64,000 bases of DNA from Cryptomeria japonica (lineage: Eukaryota > Streptophyta > Pinopsida > Cupressales > Cupressaceae): NCBI RefSeq assembly GCF_030272615.1, contig NC_081406.1, positions 186,037,770-186,101,769 of the forward strand. The letters run 5' to 3'. How positions within the stretch are numbered: position 1 is the first letter of the stretch; each line of letters starts with the position of its first letter. A program made the translations under genes and the position numbers. Under the pieces are notes generated by a model, which was not told the origin of the DNA, searched no databases, and saw only the letters and a program-made list of their open reading frames with translations. Positions 1 to 12,300 of the stretch are shown here, in pieces.

Positions 1-2
1 AA

Positions 3-583
3 CATCTAGAGAAACAATGGGTACCAAAGGAACTTCCTCCAATAAACACTGATTTTTGTGTTAACAAGAGGATATATCGCATAACACCTTCATTGTTACA
101 TGGTTTGGGCCTATTTTCCATGGATGACATAAAGGTATGTTACAACAAAGTTGCTGAATTGATGGAGTATGTTGGACCTTGTTACAATTACAAAAAATGG
201 ATGTAGATTGTTCGATATAAAAAAGTATGCATAGGTATAAACTATCAGCAAATTATATACAACAGAAAGATAACGATCAAACTAAATGAGTGGTTGTATA
301 CATTGATGGAAGGCCAAAATAAATAGGAAATATTGCAGGTTTTATAAATAGTACGCGACCTGGGTCAGCTAATAAGAAACTCAATTGCATATTTGAGGCG
401 CGCAAGGGAAATTGTGTATTCGTATATGTGATAAAATCAATAAGTGCGGGGGAAGAGCTGCTAATCGATTACAATTTGAATTGTATAGATACAAACAAAT
501 TTACTAACATGGGGGTGGTGCGTACAATATACCATTTAAACCAACCTCCAATTAATGACTCCAATATACTATCTTATTATTAA
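3..583 (+). pseudogene. SET-domain remnant (histone-methyltransferase-like), broken
   Basis: Two overlapping reading frames together give a SET-domain-like protein. The first frame (3-206) contains GLGLFSMDDI, matching the N-terminal GxG turn of SET domains, and LMEYVGPCYNY. The second (about 299-583) contains GFINSTRPGSANKKLNC, in the position of the usual N-H-S-C-x-P-N motif, and GEELLIDYN, the usual GEE..DY motif. SET domains transfer methyl groups from S-adenosylmethionine to lysine. Here a frameshift near 225, a TAG at 204-206 and a TAA at 320-322 break the frame, and the NHSC motif is degenerate, so activity is not expected. The left end runs off the window. It may be the first exon of the multi-exon relic that follows on the same strand. 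Confidence 0.55.
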
Positions 584-644
584 GTTTTTTTGTTGTCTAT
601 TGGTTTCATTTTGCTAATGTGTTTATATTTTTTCTTTGTCACAG

Positions 645-3600
645 GGCAACCTAGATCCATCACATAGCATAGACAGGGATGTAGGTCCCGACACTTCTAC
701 TGAGCAAGTAAACCTCACTGTAATTGTACAAATTAGATAGAAGCAAACTGTTACATGATTATGTTATATTTTTTACTGTTTTGGATTAATTTTGATAGTG
801 TTAATAATATTCTTGTCATAGACAGATGTTCGAAGAAAGGGAAAGGAACCTCCCTTACATCAGCACCTCAGCACAGTATTAAGCGATGAGGACTACACAA
901 TTTCTACAAACCCTGTAGAAGTGATAAAAGTGTCTATCACAAATATTAATAAAGAGATTGTTTCTTTGGTATGCACGACCCCTCAGACTGATGAGATAAA
1001 AGATAGGCTGAATCAATTGATGCAAGTAGTAGAAAACATGCGACTAAGCAATAATGAAAACTTTAATTATAACAAAAGTTCAATAATGGTCTATATTTTA
1101 TACTCTTTTATGTCACTAACTAAAATATGTACATGTTGTTTTTACAGAATTTCATGTGTGATCTTCAAGCTGGTGGACATGATCAAGGTATTGCAGGTAG
1201 TGCAGGTGATGACCATGTTCTATACATTAAAACTACTCCTTCTTTGGACTTGTGAACTTGATTTTTTAATGCTAGTGTTATTTGCATAGGCATTTCCCTA
1301 TCTATACTATTTTTCTCTCTTTAGAATGAATAATAGTAAGTTTTGTGTGTATATATGATTGTAATAATAGTTTATTAAATTGTTAATAAAGTATTTAGTT
1401 GCACAATTAGAAGTTCTCATTTGATCTGATCTGATCACTTGTATTTTAATTTACTATTATTAAATTATATTTCAAAGTAGGGACATTACAAAGACCAATA
1501 AGACAACATAAAGTTTGACAACATGAGATAACACATTGAAGCAATCTAAATAAATAGATTCCATGGACTATCTTCTATAAGGACTATACTAGTTTCTCAC
1601 TTACATTGTCCTCTTGTCACAAATTTACATACCTTTGTCCTGCATCAAAACCTACCTTCCTTATTCTCCTTCATATTGTTGTATCATTAAGATTAGTATT
1701 GAACACTTAATAAAGGTTCATATTTCTTTGCAACTCTTAATAAAGGTTCATCCTTGTTTACAATTCTTGCAGTTTTCATTTATTTAATGTATTATTCTTT
1801 AGGTGTTGCCAATGTTCCTATGGAAAGGCCACCCCATTCGAGGTTATTGCCAAATGCAATGTCGGCAATAGGCAGCATGCAGACATCCTCTACTACTCAT
1901 CATGTTGACCCGTCCAATATTGGTAGATCCCTCTTTTTCTCTCTCTTTTGTTATCTGTTTATTTCCCTTGAAGTGTTCTTTCTTGGGGAAATTTCATAGT
2001 GGATTCATTTTCTGTAGAAGGAGATGCACATGAGGATGCGCCAAAGGTGAATACTACTGATACCATACCATCATTTCCTGGATCTTCCCGTATTGCTAGT
2101 ACGGGAACATTTCAGACCACATTGGTGGTGAGCGACGAAGAATTGATTCCATTGAAGATACAAAAGGTTCCAGGTACTTTAAAATTATTATTATATATAG
2201 TGTATTGTAATTTACTTACTAATCACTCATTTTGGACTAATTATCCCATGTTTTTTTGTAGGAAATGATATTTTTTATAGAAATATTAATGACATTGCAT
2301 TGCAGATGTTTGGGCCCACCATATGTAAAAGGTGGAACATCATATGTAAACTAACACTAATCCACTATTTTTATTTCACATCATTTCTACAATAGTTTTC
2401 CTTTGATCCATTTCTTGAACTATATTAAAGGTAGCTTCAGTTCATTTCTGAATCTAATAGGTTTGTTTTTGCTTAAAAGGTGGAATGACCAAGAAAATAG
2501 GTTAAAAGATGAACTCACAAACTATAAGGTTGAGTTGTTCGGAAGTGACACATTCGACAAAACCAAGCTCCTTGAAAAAGTTGGCACATATCTAAAGTAT
2601 GTGAGGGACCAACACAGGACACATTTAGAGAAGAACATAAAGTACGAGCATCCCCCCATGATTCTAGAGAGGGAGTGGAAGGACCTAATTTTGGATGTGA
2701 AGGAGAGAGTTGAAAGGAAAAAAGGAAACCCACCACTAGATGCTAGAAGAAGGTATGTGATACTATTAAGAATGTAATTATGTACTAATTACTCTTTATA
2801 TTTATATAATCTAACATATTTCAAACTTTTCATAGACTGAGTGACATGTCAAAGGCAACCAAGGCAAGACAAGAAAAGAACAGGCAAGACAAACTCGCCT
2901 TTGGTGGTTATATGAAACTTGCCACATGAATTGTAAGAATCGGTAAATGGAATATCGCATCAAAATATTTATAAATTGCAAACAATTTTTTTTGAGCAAA
3001 CAATACAAGAAAAATTCACGATACTAAGCAAAAATGCAGGGCTTTGAATTCAATAGAGCGCCCACAGAATATGACAAGAGAATTGCCTACCAACAAGGAT
3101 ATACAGTCGTGGTTGAATGGCTATGAGAATTGAGTGGCAAAACATGAGATTCTAGTGCATCTGTCACACAGGTAAATAAGCTATATGAAAATAATTTCAA
3201 ATTCAATACCTTACCAATAATCTATTTGATGTTAAGTTCCAACATTAAGTGAATTTATTTGTTTTAATTAAGAAAGCAATTATAACAATGTGCATGCCAT
3301 TGGAATGTAGCCTGATAATCGTGGAACACACCACATGAAGGTTCAGATGTGCATCCCAGTAGTGGAGGTATTCATTTTCTATTCAATTTTTCTTATGTAA
3401 TTATTAATACAAATAAACATCTTAAATTGTAATTGGTGTACAAATTAAAGTAACCTTTTTTGTTAATATTTTAGAGCATGTAGTTGGTGGTGACCAAGTG
3501 GAGCATGATATGGGTAGACAACATCAGGAATGTGATGTTCCCCTGTGAGGTAAAGAGGACCATTGTTATTCATTTAAACATATTTAATTGCAATTGGTGT

Positions 3601-3850
3601 ATTGATTAATGTAACCTTTTGTATTTCAACTCTAGAGGATCTAGAGGGTGTTCAACATGTTGAGGTTGAGGCTAGACAAAATGATTTCGAAGATGATGTG
3701 GCCCCATCAGGTAAAGAGCACCACAATTATGTTCTTTAAATTAATGAAATACTTGTAACAAAAATAAAAAATGATTTGAATTTAACCCATTTCTTTGTTA
3801 TTGCAGATCACGAGAAGAGGGCGAAACAACTGAAGAGGGGGGAAGTGATG
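645..3850 (+). pseudogene. Multi-exon relic with Ptta/En/Spm transposase-like part
   Basis: A row of short open segments is bounded by plausible splice sites (..ag before, gt.. after): about 645-707, 822-1088, 1148-1187, 1803-1922, 2000-2173, 2262-2349, 2480-2752, 2836-2930 and 3040-3171, with weaker ones at about 3474-3549, 3637-3710 and 3807-3850. The best segment, 2480-2752, reads VGTYLKYVRDQHRTHL then YEHPPMILEREWKDL. It is followed across an intron by a KATKARQEKNRQDK/FGGYMKL segment, which resembles the C-terminal part of the plant transposase family Ptta/En/Spm. No transposase catalytic core is visible. Stops in 2836-2930 and 3040-3171 indicate decay. It could be a domesticated or TE-captured gene joined to the SET part. 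The exon structure is inferred from splice-like dinucleotides only. Confidence 0.45.
1486..1562. repeat. Dispersed repeat, copy 1
   Basis: AAAGACCAATAAGACAA, then a block reading GATAACACATTGAAGCAATCTAA and AATAGATT (split here for length), recurs in diverged form at 5,660-5,785. It is probably part of an unrecognised mobile element. There is no coding potential. Confidence 0.4.
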
Positions 3851-4482
3851 AATAAAACAATGGTCCACTTAGACTTTTCATAGCTTCAAAAAAAAAAATT
3901 GATTGTAATCTACATTATTTGATAATGACTGATTTTTATGTGTTAATGAATGTAATTATGTGCTAATGAATGTTCATGAATGATATGTGTTAATTAATAT
4001 TGATGAATGTTGCGTGTTAATGAGTGTTAATGAATGTTATGTGTTATTGAACGTTTTGTGATAATGAATGAATGTTATATTTTATTAATGAATGGAACAA
4101 TTAATGAATGCTAGATGTTAACAGGGAATTTAGAGTGATGTTAGGGGGGGGAGGGGCCAAATGAGCTTCCACCTTCATGTGGTTGGCCCTGTTAAGTAGA
4201 GAATATTAAACTATTCTCAAAACCAAGCGAAGTTCAATAAGATAACATGCTTTTCAATATTTCATTATGTTGCATAGTTAATCTTATTGAATAATGTATA
4301 TATAATCTTAATTGTAGGGTCCAACAAAGCCAACACGAACAACAACACCACAAGTAAGTGGTTTGTTTTTTAAGTTTGTTTTTTCATGATAATCTGGGAA
4401 GGTTCATCTACAGTGTTATGTGCAACTATGAAGGTGAGAAATTTATATTTTTTGTGATTCTGACATTTATTTTTTGTTCCAG
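3851..4482. other. No gene seen; AT-rich spacer
   Basis: Contains tandem-like runs of AATGAATGTTA words (3,930-4,110), a G-run near 4,144, and probably CHC intron sequence directly before 4,483. No ORF with a recognisable product. Confidence 0.4.
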
Positions 4483-5272
4483 GTGGATGACTTGGAAGAG
4501 GTTAGTGATTAATATCAAAACAGGAGTCACTTTGATGAACTCATATTCGTGTTTGTGATGAGAAGCAACACTAGAAGGAAATACATATTTATATATTTAA
4601 GATGATGAATATTATAATGTTGCCACTACTACGATGAACCATTCTCCAAAGGCATGGGATCATATGCAATTCAAAGATGTTGTAGTTAAAGTGGCCAAGG
4701 TTGAATTTTACTATAAATTTGTACACTTTTATTTGCAAGAACACCCAGATCTTATTAATGACCTCTTGAATGTCCTTACCCTTAGGTTAGACCACACACT
4801 AGTGGTTGACATCATGCGTAAGGTATGGCTCTAAACTCTTTTTTTTCTGTTACTATTTTTAGGATTACTGAGATGTCTTTCACTTGTGTATTAAGTTTTT
4901 CTAGATGTTCTCTTTAGCAACTATTTGGTTTGGAGAAATTTCATGACTATATTTTGTTATGTTGTATTTGTTATCCACACTGGACATATCTGTCTTGTGA
5001 AGTCATACATGGTTGTAGTACAAAGCAAAAATGTAGCTATTGTTGATGAGGCTTTGAATGAAATTTATGTAGAAGAAGAAGATTATGATAGGTTTCCAGA
5101 ATCTATAGATATGCATGATAACTTTGATCAGATAGGGCTTGCTCAGAGGGTAAGAGGAACTTCTCTATTGGTTCTTTCATTTAAGTTAAAGTGGGATGTA
5201 ATTTAGCATTTGAATAGTTTTGTAATGATCTTAAATTTCAATTAGGTTGAGAAACATGAACTTCTTGAATTC
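4483..5272 (+). pseudogene. Clathrin heavy chain pseudogene, upstream block
   Basis: The clathrin heavy chain forms the triskelion leg of clathrin coats in endocytosis and trans-Golgi traffic. Several segments match plant CHC in order. 4483-4545 starts VDDLEEVSD, has a TAA where the protein has Tyr, and continues YQNRSHFDELI. 4583-4822 includes [19 protein letters not shown] and [13 protein letters not shown], ending DIMRK before a gt donor. 4980-5149 includes [18 protein letters not shown] and [15 protein letters not shown]. 5246-5272 reads VEKHELLEF. Introns are retained, so this is not a processed retrocopy. About 60 residues between FDELI and TYLYI are missing, and the join carries a second stop (TAA at 4598-4600 for Gln). 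After LLEF the match ends. The gene continues 17.8 kb downstream. Confidence 0.88.
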
Positions 5273-6129
5273 TGGTTAAAGGATTTTCTATTGAGAATTT
5301 TTGAGGAGGCAAATGATTCTTGAATTCTGTCTGTTTATATTTATTGCTTGCTGAAAATTATGAAATGCTTACTTATAAATGTTTATGAAGTTGTGCCTAT
5401 ATAAATTAAAAGTATGATTCCTTGATGAAGATTGCTTATGACATAAATTGATTTAATTATATTAGATTAACAATAGACTAGTGCCTTCATCCCTTACTAA
5501 TTTCATACTATTTCAAATTGAAAGATTCTACATTTAACCATGGAGACAGTTTTAATAACTTGTTTTCAAAACAAGACCATCACATCAAAAGCATCTATAT
5601 GGATTGTAACTGAAATATAAAATGTAGTTAGTCTTATTGAATTTTAACTCGGCTCTGAAAGACCAATAAGACAATTTGAAACTTTCCAACCAACCTTTCA
5701 AACTGATGCTCAAACTGGAAATTAGTCTCAATAAAAATAGTATAAGATAGCACATTGACGCAATCTAATAAAATAGATTTATCACATGGAACTGATCAAT
5801 CAATTGAAAAGCATATACCATTCAGAATGAAGAACACTTGAAATTTATACTGAAAATAGATAATCAAACCAGTTGATTTCAATATGTATCGTCCATCAAC
5901 TTTGATATTTCTAGAAAACAAACTGCATAAGTGTTGTATAAAATTGTCTTGATAAGATCATAAAATTTGAGGTATCTCCCCCACTTGTTCTAAAAGATCC
6001 TCTATTTATAGATGATGATTCAGTTTGAAAGTGAAAGGGAATTTCCCTTTCATTAAAACTAAAACTAACTAAAACCTAACTTCCTAAAAATGGTCTTTAC
6101 AATATGAACATATTATAAAAACATAGAAA
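5273..6129. other. Noncoding, possible old LTR with minus-strand TATA
   Basis: AT-rich with no ORF. On the minus strand, CTATAAATAGAGGATC (revcomp of about 5,998-6,013) looks like an RNA polymerase II TATA box. It lies downstream of minus-strand ORF G1, where a 3' LTR would be expected. The block at 5,660-5,785 is the second copy of the 1,486-1,562 repeat. LTR ends were not found. Confidence 0.3.
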
Positions 6130-7944
6130 AACATGACTCTGGGCTCCAACTTAGACATCAGGTCTGGATATGCTCCAAATACTTCTCTGACTTATATGTG
6201 TCTGCATCATGGATGATATCCCTAGCAATGACTTCCAGCATGATAAAGTTTTCCATCTATTTCATGGTCTCTTTCAATTCAATTCCATCGATTTAGACAA
6301 TATCAAGGGTGGCATTGAGAAGACTACGATATTCTGAAATCCATACATCTTTATCCTTTAGCTCACCCTTCTGATCAGTTAACTATGGGAAACCATGTTG
6401 AATAGTGTCTTTGCATTCATCATATTCAAATTGTAATTGTTCATCAAATTTATTGTGTTTAGCTAGCAACCTCTTTATTTTTTCAATTTCTTATGTTTCC
6501 CCCTTGGCCATTCTTTTATCATGCAAGCTTGTTCCCAATCTATTTGAAATTCTATTGTGTGGAACTGCATTGTCCATGTTATTTTGAAATATTATCCATA
6601 ATTCTTTCAGAAAGCCTTGTAAAACCTCAAATCTTTTAGTTAGTAATACACAAGCAGTATCTGCCCTCACACTTTGCATCTATTTTAATATCCTTTTATT
6701 TTGTTGTTGCAACTCCTCACATTTTTTCTTCCATTGAGATTTATCTGGAGTAAGAACCATTGGAACCTGTTGCCCAATTCTCATTAGCATTTCTTCATAG
6801 AACACCATGTACTGGTTCCTCACCCTCACTGCTCTGACCATCTGTGCTTTATTGAATTTTGAAATATCCACTCCAATATCAGCAGAAACAATTGGATCAA
6901 TTTCACCAACTTTTAGTTTCATCATATGGCCAAAGGCCTTGCCAACATCAATGATCTTTGGTCTCTTGTGGGGAGGGTAAAAATCCCATAACCTCAAAGA
7001 TCCCTCATCTTGATCAAATCTTGAACCAATAAATACATAATTTACACCTTTTATATCCAATTTGAATTCCTTGTTTTCTGAATGCAATAAATTGTCAAAG
7101 ATAAAAGAAACACTGAGGTCCCATCCGGGAAACAAAATCACCCAGCCTCTATAAGCAGTTGCCTCCCCTTTTGAGGGGTCATCATGGTTATCTCTACATC
7201 ATTTTACTCTTTTGATTTCTTTAACAACTCAGCCTCATTATTAGGCATTATGTTGGGAATAGAGTCCCTCAATTTCTTCCCTTTAAAATTGTACAAGAAT
7301 GTTTTAAATTCTTTGGAATGAATAAAAACATCATCAGCAACAAAAGAAGAAAACTCCTATAACCGAGAGTCAGCATGAACTTCTAATATTGTCTCTATTT
7401 GGCCTTGCATGTCTGGCTCTTCTTCCTTCTCTCACACTTGCCATCTAGAGACAACTACATTCTCATCAGATTCACTTTCTACCTCCTCCTCCTCGGTTTC
7501 AATTTCCTCGACCCTCCATCTCTTTTCTGCCAGTTCATTATTCAGTTGATCAATTACATCTTTGGCCTCTGCATCCTCCATGTTCCTGAAGATATCTTCA
7601 GCTTCAATACCGACATTCAGATAACCTCCCAAGTTCTACCTCTTCTTTCAAGACTAAATGTATCCTTTAGGATCATATTTTTTCCTGGCATAATGCTCAT
7701 ACAAATTGTATTCTTATATCAGCTTCTTATCTATTATTTCATAAGCTTTGGTTGACACTATGGTGAAATCACCAAAACTCAGTGTCTTAGGTAGGAAGGA
7801 TTGCTTACACATATCTATAAAATCTTTAGCATTGAACACACTCAATTGCCTCACAATCTCTAGATAAGATATTATGTCTGGTACTAGTTTTGGCAGCATG
7901 TAGGGGCTCCCCTCAAATCCATATACTCTAAAACATGTAAAATC
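6130..7944 (-). pseudogene. Uncharacterised ORF G1, C-terminal block
   Basis: I do not recognise this family. Read on the minus strand, the frame continues from the block at 20,295-21,437 across the copia A insertion: the residues on the two sides join in frame at Asp-Phe through the AAATC target duplication. Segments from the N side are EGSPYMLPKLVPDIISYLE, an acidic stretch (about 7,432-7,632, with runs of Glu), LWDFYPPHKRPKIIDVGKA, DISKFNKAQMVRAVRVRNQ and a coiled-coil-like QWKKKCEELQQQNKRILK. Weaker open segments continue to about 6,130. Several stops and frameshifts interrupt it. The combined length with the N block is near 1,000 codons. Its layout (basic N-terminus, globular middle, charged coiled-coil end, LTR-like sequence behind) suggests a protein carried by a non-autonomous retroelement. 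That role is inferred. Confidence 0.5.
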
Positions 7945-9327
7945 TGGTGAATAATGATGAAAAATAAATACCCTAACTGGTACTGAGGGGGGAGGTGAAT
8001 CAGTACATACAAAAACTTCTCCACAACTTATCAAGTTAAAACAATGCTAACTGGTTGTCTTCATTACTGAACTTAACCATGGCAATACTGGTTAAAAATA
8101 GTAAGACTTCAGACAACATAAACTGGTAAAACTAAACCCTTCAGATACATTCAATACTTGATAACTACTTCACCCATAAACATATGCATGTGGTGTATCA
8201 ACAATACCATAACCATTATCTCTGCATGCATAATCACTTAAACAAAGAATACTTAATCATCACATGAAAAAAGCACAACTCATGACACATAGATTTTTCA
8301 CGTGGAAACCCAAATGGGAAAAACCATGGTGGGGATGAATACCCACAAGCTTGTTTTGAACTCTTTTGAAGCTCGCTCTATTAGGAGCCTAGTTCGGTTA
8401 AAGACTTCAAAATAAGGTTCTACTAGGAACCGATCCTGTTAAAGATCACTCAGTTAAGGGATGGTTATATACCCTGTTAAAGGTTACCTTGCTAGAGGAT
8501 TTAAAGAAATCAATGAACTTGAGTCACCTAGTTAGAGGATTTACAATAAGTTTGTTAAAGCTACCTGGAAAAGGGATTTTCCTTTTATTGAAATGGTTAG
8601 AAGACAACAGGTAAAACTTTGATCTGATAACAACACTATATGCTAAGGTAGATCCTTTTCAGTTCCTTTACTTTGCAATCACACTCTACAGTTTTCTCTC
8701 ACTAGTTTGGCAAGTATCTCATCACTCGGATACACACAACTTTTTCCAACACAAACAATAACAAAAATCATCGACCTTTAGACAACAATTAGGTCGGTAG
8801 CATAAATCCTAAACCCTAAGCTTTTAGGTTTACTATTACAGTCGGTCCAATCCTAACCATCCAAACACTTTGCATAGAACAATACAATTTCAAACAGATC
8901 ACAAGACAATCTGCATCATCCATTCTTCACCGCACATAGAAATCAGTAACTCATCACGCTTTCTTCTCATACCGCTAGGAAGAATGTTCATTCCCAAGGT
9001 AGACATTTAATGCAGTCGATCTTCACATGCAAGACCCTCAAGGAAATCCTTCACGTGCACAAAGCTGACATGGCATCTCAGTCTCATCTTCATCACAAAA
9101 TGTCATCGGTCGCATTTCACAAGCTATATTTTCAAACCGGAAAGCCTAGGGCTGAGACTACCAACCGGTAGTCACACTCAGTGAAACCCCAACATCGGTT
9201 CACTACATCTCTTCATACTGGTTCACCAACTTCTTCCAATCTTCATACTGGTTCACTTGCACTTATTGAAATCAATGACAACATACATTATCATCATATC
9301 AACATGTCGGTTCATCATATGCCAAAA
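7945..9327 (-). repeat. Element A 3' LTR
   Basis: Direct repeat of 18,891-20,294. It starts TGGTGAATAATGATG on the + strand and ends GCCAAAA, where the other copy ends GCCAACA, so the terminal CA is mutated here. It carries the G-run followed by TGAATCAG, and a GGGAAAAACCATGGTGGGG motif seen in all copia LTRs of this window. Confidence 0.92.
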
Positions 9328-9339
9328 ATCTCCCCCTTT
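9328..9339 (-). promoter_or_regulatory. Element A polypurine tract
   Basis: Plus-strand ATCTCCCCCTTT abuts the LTR. On the minus strand it reads AAAGGGGGAGAT, the plus-strand DNA primer of copia elements. Confidence 0.8.
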
Positions 9340-9381
9340 GGAATTGATGACAATACTCAGTGTAGCATTACAACTATAAAA

Positions 9382-12300
9382 TGTTGGTATTTTGGATATG
9401 TTGATATGGTTTTTTCATTGATGTCAACACTTGTCAACACTTATCAACTATTGGGACTCATTAAAATTGAATAATTTGAGAGGCCCATTTCCAAATTTTG
9501 ATATTGCATTTTCAGAAAGGCACCTAATCTCATTCAGGTGGCCTAGTTAGAGAGGGCAAAATGGAGCCAGTTGATTTTCAAAGGGTAACGCTCGAGAAAT
9601 GTGTCCTACACCTTTCATTTAGTTAATAAAGTGTTGTGCAACTTTCAGAATTCAGTTTGGATCAATTTATCAGGTACCCATTTCGAGGGATGAGCTAAAA
9701 GTGCATTTTAGGCAAAAATGCAGATTTTATTGAGTAGCCTACTTTGAGTGCTTATATCTTTTTCCCTATTGATCTTCATGAATAATTTCAAAGTGCATTG
9801 AATTGTATGCATAAAAGTGTGCCTCGATGTAGAATTTCAAGTCTTCATGAATTCATTTGCCTAGTTTAGCAAGCTCAATCTGTTTGCAGTTTGTATGGTT
9901 TGACAAGTCCCTGTTTCAGCAGCTAGTCAGAGCCTTGTTTTGCATAAGTGTACAAGTTGCCTCAGTGAGTGTCATGTCAAAATGTTTTTTCTAGGATATT
10001 TTTGGTATAAATGACAAGCTATGTTTCAAATTTCAAACCTCTGCCAATCCGTTTGATCGGTTTTCAAAAGGGTTTCTTGAGTCATCTTTTTCAGTGATCC
10101 GTATTTTCATTGCCACATCAGTTAAAGTAGCCATTTTCATGAGCGCACCATTTGCACCCAGTTACCTTCCTGATCAAACTGAGTATTCTAAGATTTGATA
10201 TGTACTTCAAGGTACCTATGCCTTAGATTTGAGGGTCTATGGAGATTGTTTGATATTTTTAAGAAAGACATCATGGGTTGCCTGCGCATTGACTTCATCA
10301 GGTCTGCAGTGCCGACAAAGCCAGTTGATCATTTTTTACAATTAATATCTCTTCACTCAGGATTCATCTTGAGAAATTGTTTGGTAGAGTTCATACTTGT
10401 ATATCAGAGTACACGCTTGTTAGATGGCGAGGTCCAGAAAGGTGTTTTGACCGGTTTGAAAATTATGTCTTCGCGATTAAATGTGAAAATGTGGCGTAGG
10501 TGCCTAAAAGTTGCAAAACTCAGTTTGATGATCCGAAAATGATGCTGATAGTTTCTAGAGGTATGTTTTAGGTCTATGAGTCATTTCAAAGGTCAATTGA
10601 ATGAAAACAAAAAAAAATTTAGTCTAACCCACTTTGGGCCCAACCTGACTTGTAGCTTCACGAGGTTATTGAATCAAGATTTAAATTGATATCTTAAACC
10701 ATATGTTTATATGATTTAAGTATAAGGTGAAAGCCAGATAGGAGGAGAAATCATGTTTGGAGATGTTAACCCAAATCATTTTAAAGTTCAATATGGGACG
10801 TGTTTATCGATGGGAAATCAACAGTTCATCATTCTAGTGGTTGTGTCGCTATTCCTGGTTCTGGAACTTCATTGTTGGCTAGACCATCTACTATTGTGGC
10901 AGAACCAAGCTAGAGACTGGTTTACTAAAGGCTCTTACTATTTTTGGCTCTGTTGCTGTTGGAGCAACAACTATTAAATCATTCTTGGGTAGTTGATAAT
11001 CAAATCTCCTCACATGTAGAAGTTTTCAGACAAATACAAATTGACAGCTGTGAAGGCCAATCTCAACCTCCTCCTGCTATGAATGGGTGAAAAGGTTTTA
11101 AAATTTAATCAAAGGCATGGTGGGTGAAATGTCAGTCCAAAGTTTGGTAGCTTTCAGCAAATGTGATTGGCAGATGCAGTGCCAAATGCCATAACCTGCG
11201 ACATCTTCCTTGCTGCGTGGAGTGAAAAGGGACAGCATTAAACCTTCAGCCAAAATCTAATGCTTGCAAGCATCCTATCCTCCTGCATGGCTTTGGTAAA
11301 GGATGTACATACTTCTGCAAGTGGATATGCCTCTGCGTGAAGATGGTGTGGAAGAGAATGCAGTAGCTCGTGCCCCCTCCCTTTGCGTGAGCCTATTTGA
11401 AGAATGCAGAAGCTTTCAACTATGCAAACAGCAGTCAAAAGCCCCCCACATGCTGCATTCTAAAGCATTTCCCTCTGTGTGGTTGATTGAGGGCATTAAA
11501 AATTTTGGCTTTTTCTCTTTCTGTGTGGAGTGAAAAGGGAGACATTAGGCAAAATGAAATCAACAGCTAATGCTTCCTCCCTGCGCAACACATGGTGGAA
11601 GGCATTTTTTAATTTCCAAGCAAATGCAAAAAATGCCATTAAAACATTTAGAAAACCTTCAAAAGAGCAGTCTGAGGCTTGAGTATTAATCCCACATTGG
11701 TTGGGCAAGGGAAAATTTTAGCATTTATAAACAAAGCTCCACACAAGTATAGTGTCAAAAGCTAGAGGCTTTTGACACAAGGTGCTGATGGGTGCCCAGG
11801 AGGACCCCACGCATGTAGATGCGCTTCCCGAGGTGACCAAGGAGGATAAGTGGCAACCAGGTGGACCCCATGTAGGTACGGATCCTGAGGCAGGTGATTT
11901 TTGTAGAGAAAGGGCGACTTAACCAGTGAGCAAGTTGTAGGAGATCTACGGCGCGCATTGATTCACGAAGGGAAGATGCTCGAAGACTACCCTTCGCGAA
12001 ATGGTGAAAAGATCAAGTGAAAAAGTGAAGTGTTAAAGAGCCTGCAGGTTTATCAAGATCGACGGCCAGCGTGACTTTGTGACCCGAAGATGCACGTTTG
12101 TTAGCCATTTCAAAATGGCGAAAGACACATGGCGCATAGGTGGCAAGTCTAGGTGGACGTCCAGTTCGCGGGTGTCGTCCAATGGCACTGAGGTGGCATA
12201 CAAACAGGCAGTCCAATGGCAGTGACGAGGTGGACACGTGGTAGATTGATGAGGTTTCATCCGAGGTGGCACCTAGTGGACCCTATCAGTGAATCAGAGA

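Noticed and set aside
7432-7632. Separate small acidic gene
   Set aside because: It lies in line with the rest of G1 on the same strand and is better read as its acidic segment.
11238-12272. Several minus-strand frames in the CpG-rich block
   Set aside because: Two overlap in different frames and none resembles a protein; open only because stop codons are rare in GC-rich DNA.
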